Shown: positions 31,967 through 39,961 of the stretch, piece by piece | Position numbering within the stretch: the stretch's first letter is position 1 | How the letters are laid out: every line of letters begins with the position of its first letter | Assembly: GCA_963848415.1 (NCBI GenBank) | Contig: CAWKDN010000001.1 | Coordinates: 1,488,001 to 1,552,000 of the forward strand | Source: CAVQBC01 sp963848415 | Lineage (GTDB): Bacteria; Actinomycetota; Thermoleophilia; Solirubrobacterales; Solirubrobacteraceae | DNA length: 64,000 nucleotides | Direction: 5' to 3' | Made by a program: the position numbers and the translations under genes | Notes under the pieces: generated by a model | What the model was told of the DNA's origin: nothing | The model's database searches: none | Seen by the model: the letters and a program-made list of their open reading frames with translations, nothing else

Positions 31967-32458
31967 ATGGCCGAGCAGCGGTTCGTCATCCACAAGCACG
32001 CGGCGAGCACGCTGCACTACGACGTGCGGCTCGAGGCGGCCGGCGTGCTGAAGTCCTGGGCGGTGCCCAAGGGCCCGTCGACCGACCCGCGCGAGAAGCG
32101 CCTCGCGGTCGAGGTGGAAGACCACCAGCTCGACTACATCGACTTCGAGGGCAGGATCGGCGACGGCTACGGCAGCGGCGGGGTGATCGTCTGGGACGCC
32201 GGCTCCTACCGCGTGCTCAGCGAGCGCGACGGCGAGCCGGTCGCCCCCGAGGCGGCGCTCGCGGACGGACACCTCTCCTTCTGGCTCGACGGCGCCAAGC
32301 TGCAGGGCGGCTGGACGCTGCACCGCACCGGCCGCCCCGGCGTCAAGGCGCGCTGGCTGCTGATCAAGCGCCGCGACGAGCAGGCCGACGCGCGGCGCAA
32401 CCCGGTCTCGACGCAGCCCGAGTCGGTGCGGACCGGGCGCACGCTGGAGGACCTGTGA
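31967..32458 (+). CDS. DNA ligase D 3'-phosphoesterase domain protein
   Basis: A 163-residue stand-alone PE domain. Metal and catalytic residues appear in FVIHKHAASTLHYDVRLE (pattern KHxA-x3-LHYDxRLE), the WAVPKGPSTDPREKRLAVEVEDH block, and FWLDGAKLQGGWTLHR. It trims 3' phosphate and ribonucleoside ends before ligation. First of three genes that together equal LigD in the order PE-LIG-POL. Confidence 0.9.
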   Translation: MAEQRFVIHKHAASTLHYDVRLEAAGVLKSWAVPKGPSTDPREKRLAVEVEDHQLDYIDFEGRIGDGYGSGGVIVWDAGSYRVLSERDGEPVAPEAALADGHLSFWLDGAKLQGGWTLHRTGRPGVKARWLLIKRRDEQADARRNPVSTQPESVRTGRTLEDL

Positions 32459-33429
32459 GCGACCCGTTCGCGTCGCTGTCGGAAGCGGACCGCGCGAAGC
32501 TGCGCGCGGCGAAGCGCCCGGAGCAGGTCACGCCGATGAAGGCGCTGCTGACCGACGAGCGCTTCTCCGACCCCGACTGGGTCTACGAGCGCAAGCTCGA
32601 CGGCATCCGCTGCATCGCGATCAAGGCCGAGCGGCGGGTCACGCTGCTCTCGCGCAACGACCTGAGCCTCACAGGCCGCTTCGGCGAGGTGGCCGCGGCG
32701 CTGGAGGCCGATCCGGTCGCCGACGTGGTGCTCGACGGCGAGGTGGTCGCCTTCGACGGCGCCCAGACGAGCTTCGCCCGCCTCCAGCAGCGCGACGACG
32801 GCCGGCGCCCGCGCGCGCCTTCTTCTACGTCTTCGACCTGCTCCACCTCGCCGGGCAGGACACCACCGCGCTGCCGTGGCGGGCGCGCAAGGGCGCTGCT
32901 GCGCAGCGCGCTCGCCTTCGAGGGCCCGATCCGCCTGACGCCGCATCGCAACCGCGACGGCGAGGCGCTCTACGCCGAGGCCTGCCGCAAGGGCTGGGAG
33001 GGCGTGATCGCCAAGCGCGCCGACGCCGCCTACGTCCACGGGCGCTCGAAGGACTGGCTGAAGTTCAAGTGCTCGGCCGAGCAGGAGCTGGTGATCGGCG
33101 GCTTCACCGCCCCCAAGGGCGCGCGGACCGACCTCGGTGCGCTGCTGCTCGGGGTCTTCGACGGCGACGAGCTGCGCTACGCGGGCAAGGTCGGGACGGG
33201 CTTCACCCAGGGCACGCTGCGCGACCTCGCAGCGCGGCTGACGCCACTGCACCGCGACGACTCGCCCTTCGCCGAGCGCGTGCGCGAGCCGCGCGTGACC
33301 TGGGTCGAGCCGCGGCTCGTCGCCCAGGTCGGCTTCTCGGAGTGGACGCGCGACGGGCGCCTGCGCCACCCGCGCTTCCTCGGCCTGCGCGACGACAAGC
33401 CCGCGCGCGAGGTGGTCCGCGAGCGATGA
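32455..33429 (+). CDS. ATP-dependent DNA ligase domain of split LigD, with a compensated frameshift
   Basis: A 324-codon frame encoding the adenylation and OB domains. Motif I is VYERKLDGIR (Lys47), then VVLDGEVVAFDG, KGWEGVIAKRADAAYVHGRS (motif IV), WLKFKC (motif V) and the OB-fold end. Between about 32810 and 32893 the frame is wrong: read one base earlier this stretch gives FFYVFDLLHLAGQDTTALPW, expected for the family. One missing base near 32815 and one extra G at 32891-32893 compensate each other, so the listed frame has 25 garbled residues. Probably sequence errors. Confidence 0.85.
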   Translation: MSDPFASLSEADRAKLRAAKRPEQVTPMKALLTDERFSDPDWVYERKLDGIRCIAIKAERRVTLLSRNDLSLTGRFGEVAAALEADPVADVVLDGEVVAFDGAQTSFARLQQRDDGRRPRAPSSTSSTCSTSPGRTPPRCRGGRARALLRSALAFEGPIRLTPHRNRDGEALYAEACRKGWEGVIAKRADAAYVHGRSKDWLKFKCSAEQELVIGGFTAPKGARTDLGALLLGVFDGDELRYAGKVGTGFTQGTLRDLAARLTPLHRDDSPFAERVREPRVTWVEPRLVAQVGFSEWTRDGRLRHPRFLGLRDDKPAREVVRER

Positions 33430-34349
33430 GCGCGGACACCGTCGAGGCCGGGCGCCGCGAGGTGGCGATCAGCCATCCCGAGCGCCCGGTGTTCCCGCGA
33501 CGACGGCGTCACCAAGCTCGACCTCGCGCGCCACTACGCCGCCGTCGCCGAGCTGATGCTCCCGCTCGTCCGTGACCGGCCGCTGGCCCTGCACAGCTTC
33601 CCGCGCGGGATCGAGGGCGAGGGCTTCTTCCTCAAGTCGGCCCCGAAGCACTTCCCGGACTGGATCCCGCGCGCGCGGGTGCCCAAGCGCGAGGGCGGCG
33701 CGCTCGAGCAGGCCGTGGCCCGCGATCCCGCGACCTTCGTCTACCTGGCCGGGCAGAACGCCGTCACGCCGCACGTCTGGTCCAGCCGCGTGGACCGGCT
33801 CGAGCGGCCCGACCGGCTGATCTTCGACCTCGACCCGGGCGAGGACACCAGCTTCGCCGACATCCGCGCGACGGCCCGCACGCTTGGCGACCTGCTGCGC
33901 GAGCTCGGGCTCGAGCCGTTCGCGATGACGACCGGCTCGCGCGGCCTGCACGTCCTGACGCCGCTGCAAGCGCACGGCCGAGTACGGCCCCGTGCGTCGA
34001 GCTGGCGGCGGACGTGGCCCAGCGGATGGTCGACGAGGACCCGCGGCGCCTGACGCTCGAGTTCCGCAAGGCCGAGCGCGACGGGCGGCTGTACTTCGAC
34101 ACCGGGCGGACCGCCTACGGGCAGCACGCGGTCGCGCCCTACGCGGTGCGGGCGCGCCCCGGCGCGGGCGTGGCGATGCCGCTGCACTGGTCCGAGCTGG
34201 AAGACCGTAGCCTCGCGTCCGATCGCTGGACGATCGCGACCGTCCCGGACCGCCTGGCCGACGCCGGCGACCCGTGGAGCGAGCTCGCCGGCGCGGCCGC
34301 GGCGCCCGGTCAGGCGGCCAAGGCGCTGGCACGCTTGAACTCGCGCTGA
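33426..34349 (+). pseudogene. LigD-type primase-polymerase domain, frameshifted
   Basis: POL domain of NHEJ ligase D. The first frame begins at ATG 33426 with EVAISHPERPVFP; at about 33498 the frame shifts to DGVTKLDLARHYAAVAELML. Then LHSFPRGIEGEGFFLKSAPK and catalytic IFDLDPGED (DxD) and TTGSRGLHVLTPL follow; two more shifts at about 33967 and 33995 lead to RRLTLEFRKAERDGRLYFD and the end. Joined length about 307 residues is normal. No ku gene is in the window. Confidence 0.85.
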
Positions 34350-34372
34350 GGTCTGCCCGCCAGACTCCGTCG

Positions 34373-35443
34373 ATGCACGAAACCGACCTTCATCTCGAGC
34401 CCAACGAGGCCTCCGACCTCTGCCCGGTGTTCGACCCCGCCATCCTCGAGCGCCGCGGCTGGGACCGCGCGTTCGTCACCGTCCTCGACGAGGCTCCCGT
34501 CGAGGGCGCGCTCGTCGTCCTCGGCCACGAGACCGGCGAGGAACCGGGCCTCGGCTGGCACGCCCTGCGCGTGGAGGCCGGCGTCAACAGCAGCGCCGGC
34601 AAGACCACCGACGCCGAGTCCTGCGCGCGCCGCGACGGCATGCTCTACGTGCTCGGCTCCCAGTTCGGCAAGAAGGTGGGCCCGCTCGAGGCACGGCGGT
34701 CGTGGATCGCCCGCGTCTCGGAGGCCGATCTCGCCGCCGGCCTGGACGGGGCGCCGGTCGAGATCGAGATCGCCCGCCTGCGGTTCGGCCTGCACCGGGC
34801 GGTCAACGACGCCCTCGCCGCCGCGGCGGTCGAGCTGCTCGAGCTCGGCCCGCTGACGCGCGAGCGCTACATCGACAAGACGATCGCGGCCGGCGCCGAG
34901 GGCGGCAAGCGCTGGGCGGGCACGGTCACCTCGGCCGACCACCCGGTCAACGTCGAGGGCATGGACTTCCGCGCCGACGGCCGGCTCGTGCTCGGGCTGC
35001 GCTATCCCACCTCGGCCGGCGGCCATCCGCTGCTCGTCGAGCTCGCGCACGTCGCGGCGCTCTTCGACGATCCCGACGCGGTGCCCGTGTGCTCGCGCGT
35101 GTGGGAGCTCGAGGACGTCGGCTCGCCGGAGGCGCCGATGGGCATTCGTGCGCTCGACGGCGAGGGCGACGACATCTTCGACGCGGTGGTCGGCGACCTC
35201 GACGCCGCCGGCAAGGGCGCGACGGTGCTCGAGGACCATCCCGAGGGCGGCGCCGCGGAGTCCGCGCACGTGCGCTTCCAGCTTCCGCTGGTGGCCGGCG
35301 GCGGGCCGGTCTCCTCCGAGCGGATGCACGACTTCGACGGCATCAAGCGCGTCGAGGGCATCGCCCGCGGCACCGATAACCACTTCCACTACGTGATCGA
35401 CGAGGAAGGCCACGTCGGGCTGCGGACGCTGCTCTTCGGCTGA
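34373..35443 (+). CDS. DUF3616-like hypothetical protein
   Basis: A 356-residue soluble protein. Segments such as NVEGMDFRADGRLVLGLRYP and GGHPLLVELAHVAALFD resemble the DUF3616 family of beta-propeller-like proteins with repeated strand pairs; IKRVEGIARGTDNHFHYVIDEEG closes it. No signal peptide. Function unknown. ATG stands 6 nt after CAGACT, a near match to the leaderless box. Confidence 0.65.
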   Translation: MHETDLHLEPNEASDLCPVFDPAILERRGWDRAFVTVLDEAPVEGALVVLGHETGEEPGLGWHALRVEAGVNSSAGKTTDAESCARRDGMLYVLGSQFGKKVGPLEARRSWIARVSEADLAAGLDGAPVEIEIARLRFGLHRAVNDALAAAAVELLELGPLTRERYIDKTIAAGAEGGKRWAGTVTSADHPVNVEGMDFRADGRLVLGLRYPTSAGGHPLLVELAHVAALFDDPDAVPVCSRVWELEDVGSPEAPMGIRALDGEGDDIFDAVVGDLDAAGKGATVLEDHPEGGAAESAHVRFQLPLVAGGGPVSSERMHDFDGIKRVEGIARGTDNHFHYVIDEEGHVGLRTLLFG

Positions 35444-35456
35444 GCGGAGCGGGCTC

Positions 35457-35462
35457 TAGGCT
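35457..35462 (+). promoter_or_regulatory. -10 box TAGGCT of the DUF1707 gene, leaderless start
   Basis: TAGGCT, seven bases, then ATG at 35470. No clear ribosome-binding site apart from the G-run. Confidence 0.45.
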
Positions 35463-35469
35463 GCGGGGG

Positions 35470-36168
35470 ATGGCCGCCGACGATCTTCCCGACCTCCGCG
35501 CCTCCGACGCCGATCGCGAGCACACCGCCGACCAGCTGCGCCACGCCGCCGGCGAGGGCCGGCTGACCCTCGAGGAGCTCGACGAGCGACTCAACGCGAC
35601 CTACGCGGCGCGCACCCACCGCGAGCTGGCGGCCCTGACGACCGACATCGTCGTGCCGGGCGCGCCGGCCCGGCCGGTGCCGAGCGCGGCCGGGTCGCGC
35701 CCGCGGCGCCTGCCGGTCGTCCCGGGCGGCGACCAGGGCACCAAGTGGGTCGTCTCGGTCATGAGCGGCTCGGATCGCACCGGCCGCTGGCGGCTCGGGC
35801 GCGAGGTCGCAGTGGTCAACGTCATGGGCGGCGCCGACATCGACCTCAACGACGCCGAGCTCGCGAGCGAGCGCACCGTGCTGACGGTGTTCTCGCTGAT
35901 GGGCGGCTCGACCGTCTACGTGCCCGACGGGCTCAACGTCGAGGTCTCGGAGTTCTCGGTCATGGGCGGCAACGGCATCAAGCTCGGCGACCACGACCCG
36001 GATCCCGGCGGCCCGACGGTGCACGTGCGACTGTGGTCGATCATGGGCGGCACGGACCTGCGCCGCGGCCGGCGCAAGCGCTGGGCCGAGCGCAAGGAGG
36101 AGCGCCGGCAGCGCAGCCTGCACGACCACGGCCACGGCTCGCGCGGCGACCTGCCCGAGGGGCGCTAG
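35470..36168 (+). CDS. DUF1707 protein with LiaF-like C-terminal domain
   Basis: A 232-residue cytoplasmic or membrane-associated protein. Residues 8-62 form DUF1707 (LRASDADREHTADQLRHAAG, RLTLEELDERLNATYAARTH). The second half has three parallel strands with the repeated motif (V/L)xVxxMGG: VVNVMGGADIDL, VFSLMGGSTVYV, FSVMGGNGIKLG, as in LiaF/cell-wall-active antibiotic response proteins, and ends in a basic His-rich tail. Possibly involved in envelope stress sensing. Confidence 0.85.
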   Translation: MAADDLPDLRASDADREHTADQLRHAAGEGRLTLEELDERLNATYAARTHRELAALTTDIVVPGAPARPVPSAAGSRPRRLPVVPGGDQGTKWVVSVMSGSDRTGRWRLGREVAVVNVMGGADIDLNDAELASERTVLTVFSLMGGSTVYVPDGLNVEVSEFSVMGGNGIKLGDHDPDPGGPTVHVRLWSIMGGTDLRRGRRKRWAERKEERRQRSLHDHGHGSRGDLPEGR

Positions 36169-36197
36169 ATGATTGATGCCGCGGAATCACTCATCTA
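36166..36197. terminator. Hairpin between convergent genes
   Basis: 12-bp arms with one mismatch (TAGATGATTGAT / ATCACTCATCTA, 36166-36177 and 36186-36197), loop of 8. It contains the stop codons of both the DUF1707 gene and the exonuclease gene. Confidence 0.6.
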
Positions 36198-37055
36198 ACC
36201 CGTCGCCATCCCCTCGAGCCGGTCCGCCAGCCGGTTCATGCCCAGCTCGCGCGCGGCCTTCGCCCCGCCGGCGGGGTCCAGCGGCGCGTCGGGCGGGCGC
36301 TGCACCGGGATCGTGCGCAACGTCGCGATGTCCTTGAAGGCGCGCAGCTCGTCGGCCTGCTCGATCAGCGCGCGCCGGACGGCGGGCTTCTCGCGGATCG
36401 CGCCGAGGATCGCGTGCTCGAGGTCGCCCTTGCGCTGGAGGATGTCGGCGGCGGTCTTCTCCCCGATCCCCTTGGCCCCCGGCAGGCCGTCGGACGGGTC
36501 GCCGCGCAGGGCGATGAAGTCCGCCACCTGCTCGGGCGTGACGCCGTAGCGCTTGGCGACGTCGTCCGGGCCCATGTCGTCCGGGCCCTCCTGGCGGGCG
36601 CGCTGGAGCAGGACGTGGGTGCGCTCGGTGACGCTCTGAAAGAGGTCGCGGTCGCCGGTGAGGATCAGCGTCGTGCCGCCCGCGGCCTCCTCCACCAGCG
36701 CGAGCGAGTGCATGAGGTCGTCGGCCTCGAGCGAGTCGTGGACCGTCACGGTCCAGCCGAGCGCCTCGTAGAGCGCCGGCGCGCGCGACCACTGTGCCTC
36801 CAGCGCGTCGGGCATCGGCGGCCGGTGGGCGTGGTAGGCGGGGTACGCCGCGACCCGGTACTCCGCGTCCTCCTGGCCGAAGCACATGACGACCGCGCGC
36901 GGCTTGTACTTCTCCACGCACCACAGCGTCTGGTTGACCGAGCCGAGCAGCGCGTTGACCGGCGCGCCCTGCGCGTCGGTGATCGTGTCCGGCAGGGCGA
37001 AGAACGCCCGGTAGAGCAGGTGCGGGGTGTCCGTGACGAGCAGGGGACCTTCCAT
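36195..37055 (-). CDS. 5'-3' exonuclease (PolA N-terminal/FEN-like)
   Basis: A 286-residue stand-alone flap-type nuclease. PIN-like active-site acids: DTPHLLYRAFFALP at the N-terminus, AVVMCFGQEDAEYR, SLEADDLMHSLALV, ILTGDRDLFQSV, and the helix-hairpin-helix DPSDGLPGAKGIGEKTAADIL. The first motif begins VTDTPHLL, where most members have D-G/D. It processes RNA primers or flaps. Start 37055 faces maoC across a compact divergent promoter. Confidence 0.9.
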   Translation of the reverse strand: MEGPLLVTDTPHLLYRAFFALPDTITDAQGAPVNALLGSVNQTLWCVEKYKPRAVVMCFGQEDAEYRVAAYPAYHAHRPPMPDALEAQWSRAPALYEALGWTVTVHDSLEADDLMHSLALVEEAAGGTTLILTGDRDLFQSVTERTHVLLQRARQEGPDDMGPDDVAKRYGVTPEQVADFIALRGDPSDGLPGAKGIGEKTAADILQRKGDLEHAILGAIREKPAVRRALIEQADELRAFKDIATLRTIPVQRPPDAPLDPAGGAKAARELGMNRLADRLEGMATG

Positions 37056-37063
37056 GGCGCTCC

Positions 37064-37073
37064 AGGATATGGT
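37064..37073. promoter_or_regulatory. Overlapping divergent -10 boxes (TATCCT minus, TATGGT plus)
   Basis: TATCCT read on the minus strand (37069-37064) lies 8 bases before the exonuclease ATG, and TATGGT on the plus strand (37068-37073) lies 8 bases before the maoC ATG. Two boxes sharing bases allow only one polymerase to open the site at a time. The gaps are slightly longer than the usual 6-7. Confidence 0.45.
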
Positions 37074-37081
37074 GCGGCGCC

Positions 37082-37537
37082 ATGCGGACGATCACGGGGT
37101 TGGAGGAGCTCAAGCGGGCCGAGGGCGAGACGCTCGGGACCTCGGACTGGCACGAGGTCACCCAGGCGGCGATCGACGCCTTCGCCGAGGTCACCGGCGA
37201 CCACCAGTGGATCCACGTCGACGAGCAGCGCGCGAAGGAGACCCCGTTCGGCGGCACGATCGCGCACGGCTACTACACGCTCTCGCTGGCGCCGATGTTC
37301 TCCGAGCAGATCCTCGGCCTGCAGGGCTTCGCCTTCGCCGTCAACTACGGCCTGAACAAGGTCCGCTTCCCGGCGCCGCTGCCGGTCGGCAGCCGCGTGC
37401 GGATGACCGGCAAGCTCGCCGCCCTGGAGGAGATCCCCGGCGGCGCGCAGATCACGCTCGAGCTGACGTTCGAGATCGAGGACGGCGAGAAGCCGGTCTG
37501 CGTCGCCGAGTCGCTGGCGCGCGTGTACGCGGGCTGA
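37082..37537 (+). CDS. MaoC-family hotdog dehydratase
   Basis: A 151-residue (R)-hydratase-like protein. The hydratase motif is AFAEVTGDHQWIHVDEQRAK (catalytic Asp and His) followed by FGGTIAHGYYTLSLAP. It probably hydrates enoyl-CoA or acts on an acyl-CoA. Followed after 12 bp by a HAD hydrolase on the same strand. Confidence 0.9.
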   Translation: MRTITGLEELKRAEGETLGTSDWHEVTQAAIDAFAEVTGDHQWIHVDEQRAKETPFGGTIAHGYYTLSLAPMFSEQILGLQGFAFAVNYGLNKVRFPAPLPVGSRVRMTGKLAALEEIPGGAQITLELTFEIEDGEKPVCVAESLARVYAG

Positions 37538-37549
37538 GGCCGGCTGGGC

Positions 37550-38257
37550 ATGGGCTCGCTCGACTACGGCGCGTTCGACGCGCTGACCTTCGACTGCTAC
37601 GGCACGCTGATCGACTGGGAGGCCGGCATCCTCGCCGCCCTGCGCCCGGTGCTGGCCGCCCACGGCGCCGAGCACGGCGACGACGAGCTGCTCGCGGCCT
37701 ACGGGCGCCATGAGGCCGAGCTCGAGGCGGGGCCCTACCTGAGCTACCGGGAGGTCCTGGCCGAGGCGCTGCGGCGGATGGGCGACGAGTGGGGCTTCAC
37801 GCCGACCGAGGAGGAGCGGGCGGCCTTCGGGGGGTCGGTGGCCGACTGGCCGGCCTTCGCCGACAGCGCCGCCGCGCTGAAGCAGCTCGAGCGCCGCTTC
37901 CGGCTCGGGGTGATCACCAACTGCGACGACGACCTCTTCGCCGCGTCGAACCGGCGGCTGGGGGTCGACTTCGACTGGATCGTCACCGCGCAGCAGGCGC
38001 GCAGCTACAAGCCGTCCGAGCGCAACTTCCAGCTGGCCTTCGAGCGCGTCGACGTGCCGCGCGAGCGGATCCTGCACGTCGCCCAGAGCGTCTTCCACGA
38101 CCACGTCACGGCCAAGCGCCTCGGGATGACGACGGTGTGGATCGACCGCCACCAGGGCCGCGAAGGCCTCGGCGCCACGCCGCGCGCCAAGGCGCAGCCC
38201 GACGTCGCCTTCCCCGGCATGGCGAGCTTCGCCGACGCCGCGACCGGCGGCGCCTGA
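37550..38257 (+). CDS. HAD-superfamily hydrolase, haloacid dehalogenase-like type II
   Basis: A 235-residue HAD protein: motif I LTFDCYGTLIDWEAG (nucleophile Asp), motif II LGVITNCDDD, motif III SYKPSERNFQLAFE, motif IV HVAQSVFHDHVTAKRLG. The D-x-Y-G-T-L form is typical of L-2-haloacid dehalogenases and of many phosphatases. Substrate unknown. Confidence 0.9.
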   Translation: MGSLDYGAFDALTFDCYGTLIDWEAGILAALRPVLAAHGAEHGDDELLAAYGRHEAELEAGPYLSYREVLAEALRRMGDEWGFTPTEEERAAFGGSVADWPAFADSAAALKQLERRFRLGVITNCDDDLFAASNRRLGVDFDWIVTAQQARSYKPSERNFQLAFERVDVPRERILHVAQSVFHDHVTAKRLGMTTVWIDRHQGREGLGATPRAKAQPDVAFPGMASFADAATGGA

Positions 38258-38396
38258 GCGTCAGCGGCCCAGGGCGGCCGGCACACGGGGCGTGCAGGGA
38301 TCCAACCCCGGCAGCGAAGGATGGCGGGGCCGTCGGAGGTCGCTCGCGCGCTCCCTCCGGGCTGCTCTCGCTCCGCTCGACTCCGCGGTCCGGCTG

Positions 38397-38771
38397 ATGC
38401 TGCTCGACGCGCTGTCGGCCGCCGCCGACGAGATCACGCTCGAGCTCGCGCCCGGCTCGGTCGAGCTCGGGTTGCGTGCCGGCGAGCCCGACTTCGTCGT
38501 GACCCCGGCGCCGGTCGGTGTCGTCGCCAAGTCCGCGAACGGCGACGTGCGGCTGGGCGAGGTCGTTCGCGGCTCGGTCGTGCTCGAGACCCGGCTCGGC
38601 GACGTCGAGGTCGGCATCCGCGAGGGCACCGCCGCGTGGCTGGACGTGAGCGCCGGTGCCGGCCGGGTCCACAACGCGCTCGACGTCACCGACGCTCCCG
38701 GGCCGGCGGCCGAGACCGTCGAGGTGCACGCCCGCACGTCGGCCGGCAGCGTCGTCATCCGGCGGTCTTGA
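38397..38771 (+). CDS. DUF4097-like beta-helix protein, possibly truncated
   Basis: A 124-residue protein from ATG 38397 with repeating short strands: VGVVAKSANGDVRLGEVVRG, SVVLETRLGDVEVGIREGTA, AWLDVSAGAGRVHNALDV and VEVHARTSAGSVVIRRS, the pattern of the DUF4097 C-terminal half. The upstream 140 bases (38258-38396) carry an open frame of low-complexity Ser/Arg content that I regard as non-coding. Full members are larger, so this could be a fragment. Confidence 0.6.
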   Translation: MLLDALSAAADEITLELAPGSVELGLRAGEPDFVVTPAPVGVVAKSANGDVRLGEVVRGSVVLETRLGDVEVGIREGTAAWLDVSAGAGRVHNALDVTDAPGPAAETVEVHARTSAGSVVIRRS

Positions 38772-38789
38772 TGACGCGCCGGAGGGGGC

Positions 38790-39053
38790 CTACCGTCGCC
38801 GGCCGGCGGGCTCGTCGGTGTCGTCCGTGACGGCGACATTGACGGTCCCGCACCGGCCGCAGCGCACGCGGACCTTCTTGGTCATCTGCACCGCGTGCAT
38901 GGCCTCGGCCAGCACGTTGGCGCACTGCACGCAGACGTAGTCGTCCGGGCCGTTGCCGCGGAAGACGGGACGGTCTGGATCCTCCTGGAGCGCGGTCCCG
39001 CCGTCGAACGGGACCTCGCCCTCCCGGATCCGGCGCATGGCGATGGCGGCCAT
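38790..39053 (-). CDS. Small zinc-ribbon protein
   Basis: An 87-residue protein with a CPxC-like ribbon: YVCVQCANVLAEAMHA and VRCGRCGTVNVAVTD supply four Cys for one zinc. The N-terminal half is charged. It follows the coxG remnant by 9 bp on the same strand, so the two were probably co-transcribed. No function is known. Confidence 0.7.
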   Translation of the reverse strand: MAAIAMRRIREGEVPFDGGTALQEDPDRPVFRGNGPDDYVCVQCANVLAEAMHAVQMTKKVRVRCGRCGTVNVAVTDDTDEPAGRRR

Positions 39054-39062
39054 CCGCCGGCC

Positions 39063-39364
39063 CTAGAGCGCGCCGACCTTGCCGGCGAAGTCCGTGATCA
39101 GCCCGTCGAGCACCCCGATGACGACGCCCTCGCCCATCGACGCTGCCTTGCCGGTGATCTGCGCGGTGGTGTGGATCCCCTTCATCTTCATCGTCATCGC
39201 GCCCATCTTCAGGAGGATCTCGGCCTTGACCGAGGTCGGGCTCGTCGTCTCCAGCACGCGGCCCCCCTCCACGCAGGGCACGACGCGCTCGAGGTCGACG
39301 ATCGCCGCGAAGCTCTCGTCGAGCGGTCTCGTGGTCGAGACGAATGGTCCAGCACGACGGCCAT
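39063..39364 (-). pseudogene. coxG: CoxG-like (SRPBCC) remnant with frameshift and internal deletion
   Basis: Start ATG 39364 with a good AGGAG site gives MAVVLDH, then the frame changes at about 39342 to STTRPLDESFAAIVDLERV, followed by VPCVEGGRVLE, KAEILLKMGAMTMKMKG and, directly, IHTTAQITGKAASMGEGVVI and LDGLITDFAGKV. In CoxG proteins about 45-50 residues normally lie between the KMGAMSM strand and the AQITGKAAS helix; they are missing here. So the protein is both frameshifted and internally deleted (about 100 codons instead of about 150). CoxG proteins couple CO dehydrogenase to the membrane. Confidence 0.65.
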
Positions 39365-39394
39365 CTGGCTGCTCCTGGTTCGCGGGGGCTCGGA

Positions 39395-39400
39395 TATGCT
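39395..39400 (+). promoter_or_regulatory. -10 box TATGCT of yceI, leaderless start
   Basis: TATGCT, six bases, then GTG at 39407. This selects GTG 39407 over the upstream GTG at 39344. Confidence 0.55.
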
Positions 39401-39406
39401 CGCCGG

Positions 39407-39961
39407 GTGGCGCTCCAGCCAGGGACGTACCGGCTCGGGCCGCACAACGCGAGGCTCTCGGTGCGCACCGGCCGGGGCGGGGCCGCGGCGAAGGCCGGGC
39501 ATGACCTCGTCCTCCACGTCACCGCCTGGGAGGGGACGCTCGAGCTTGGCGAGACCCCGTCGGCGACGAGCATCGAGCTCGCCGCGGACGGCACCTCGCT
39601 GCGCGTTCACCGGGGCACCGGCGGGATGCAGGCGCTCGGGGACGACGACAAGGCGAGCATCCACCAGAGCATCGACGACGACGTCCTTAAGCGCCGGGGC
39701 ATCACGTTCAGCTCGACCGCGGCGCAGCCCGCCGCCGACGGCGGCCGGATCGCCGTCGAGGGCGATCTGACGCTGGCCGGCGCGACCCGCCCGATCGCGT
39801 TCGAGCTGGCGATCGGTGGCGACGGGGAGCTCAGCGCGACCGCCGTCGTGACCCAGACGCGCTGGGGGATGAAGCCCTACTCCGCCCTGTTCGGGGCCCT
39901 GAAGGTCCTCGACGACGTCGAGGTCGTCCTGGACGATCACCGCTCGCGTCAGTCGCGATAG
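39407..39961 (+). CDS. yceI: YceI-family lipid-binding protein
   Basis: A 184-residue YceI-domain lipocalin-like protein without a signal peptide. It starts LQPGTYRLGPHNARLSVRTG, has KAGHDLVLHVTAWEGTLEL, the central VEGDLTLAGATRPIAFELAI and TRWGMKPYSALFGALKVLDD. Such proteins bind isoprenoid or polyprenyl lipids (quinone-like) in their barrel. Its position beside the cox genes is notable because CO dehydrogenase donates electrons to quinone. It converges on, and overlaps by 13 bp, the orphan CoxL piece. Confidence 0.9.
   Translation: MALQPGTYRLGPHNARLSVRTGRGGAAAKAGHDLVLHVTAWEGTLELGETPSATSIELAADGTSLRVHRGTGGMQALGDDDKASIHQSIDDDVLKRRGITFSSTAAQPAADGGRIAVEGDLTLAGATRPIAFELAIGGDGELSATAVVTQTRWGMKPYSALFGALKVLDDVEVVLDDHRSRQSR

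Noticed and set aside
32810..32893. Programmed frameshifting in the LigD ligase gene
   Set aside because: No slippery heptamer or downstream stem is evident and two opposite shifts cancel each other, which fits sequence error better.
38258..38396. N-terminal extension of the DUF4097-like protein
   Set aside because: The frame upstream of ATG 38397 is low-complexity Ser/Arg/Leu sequence without the strand repeats of the family.
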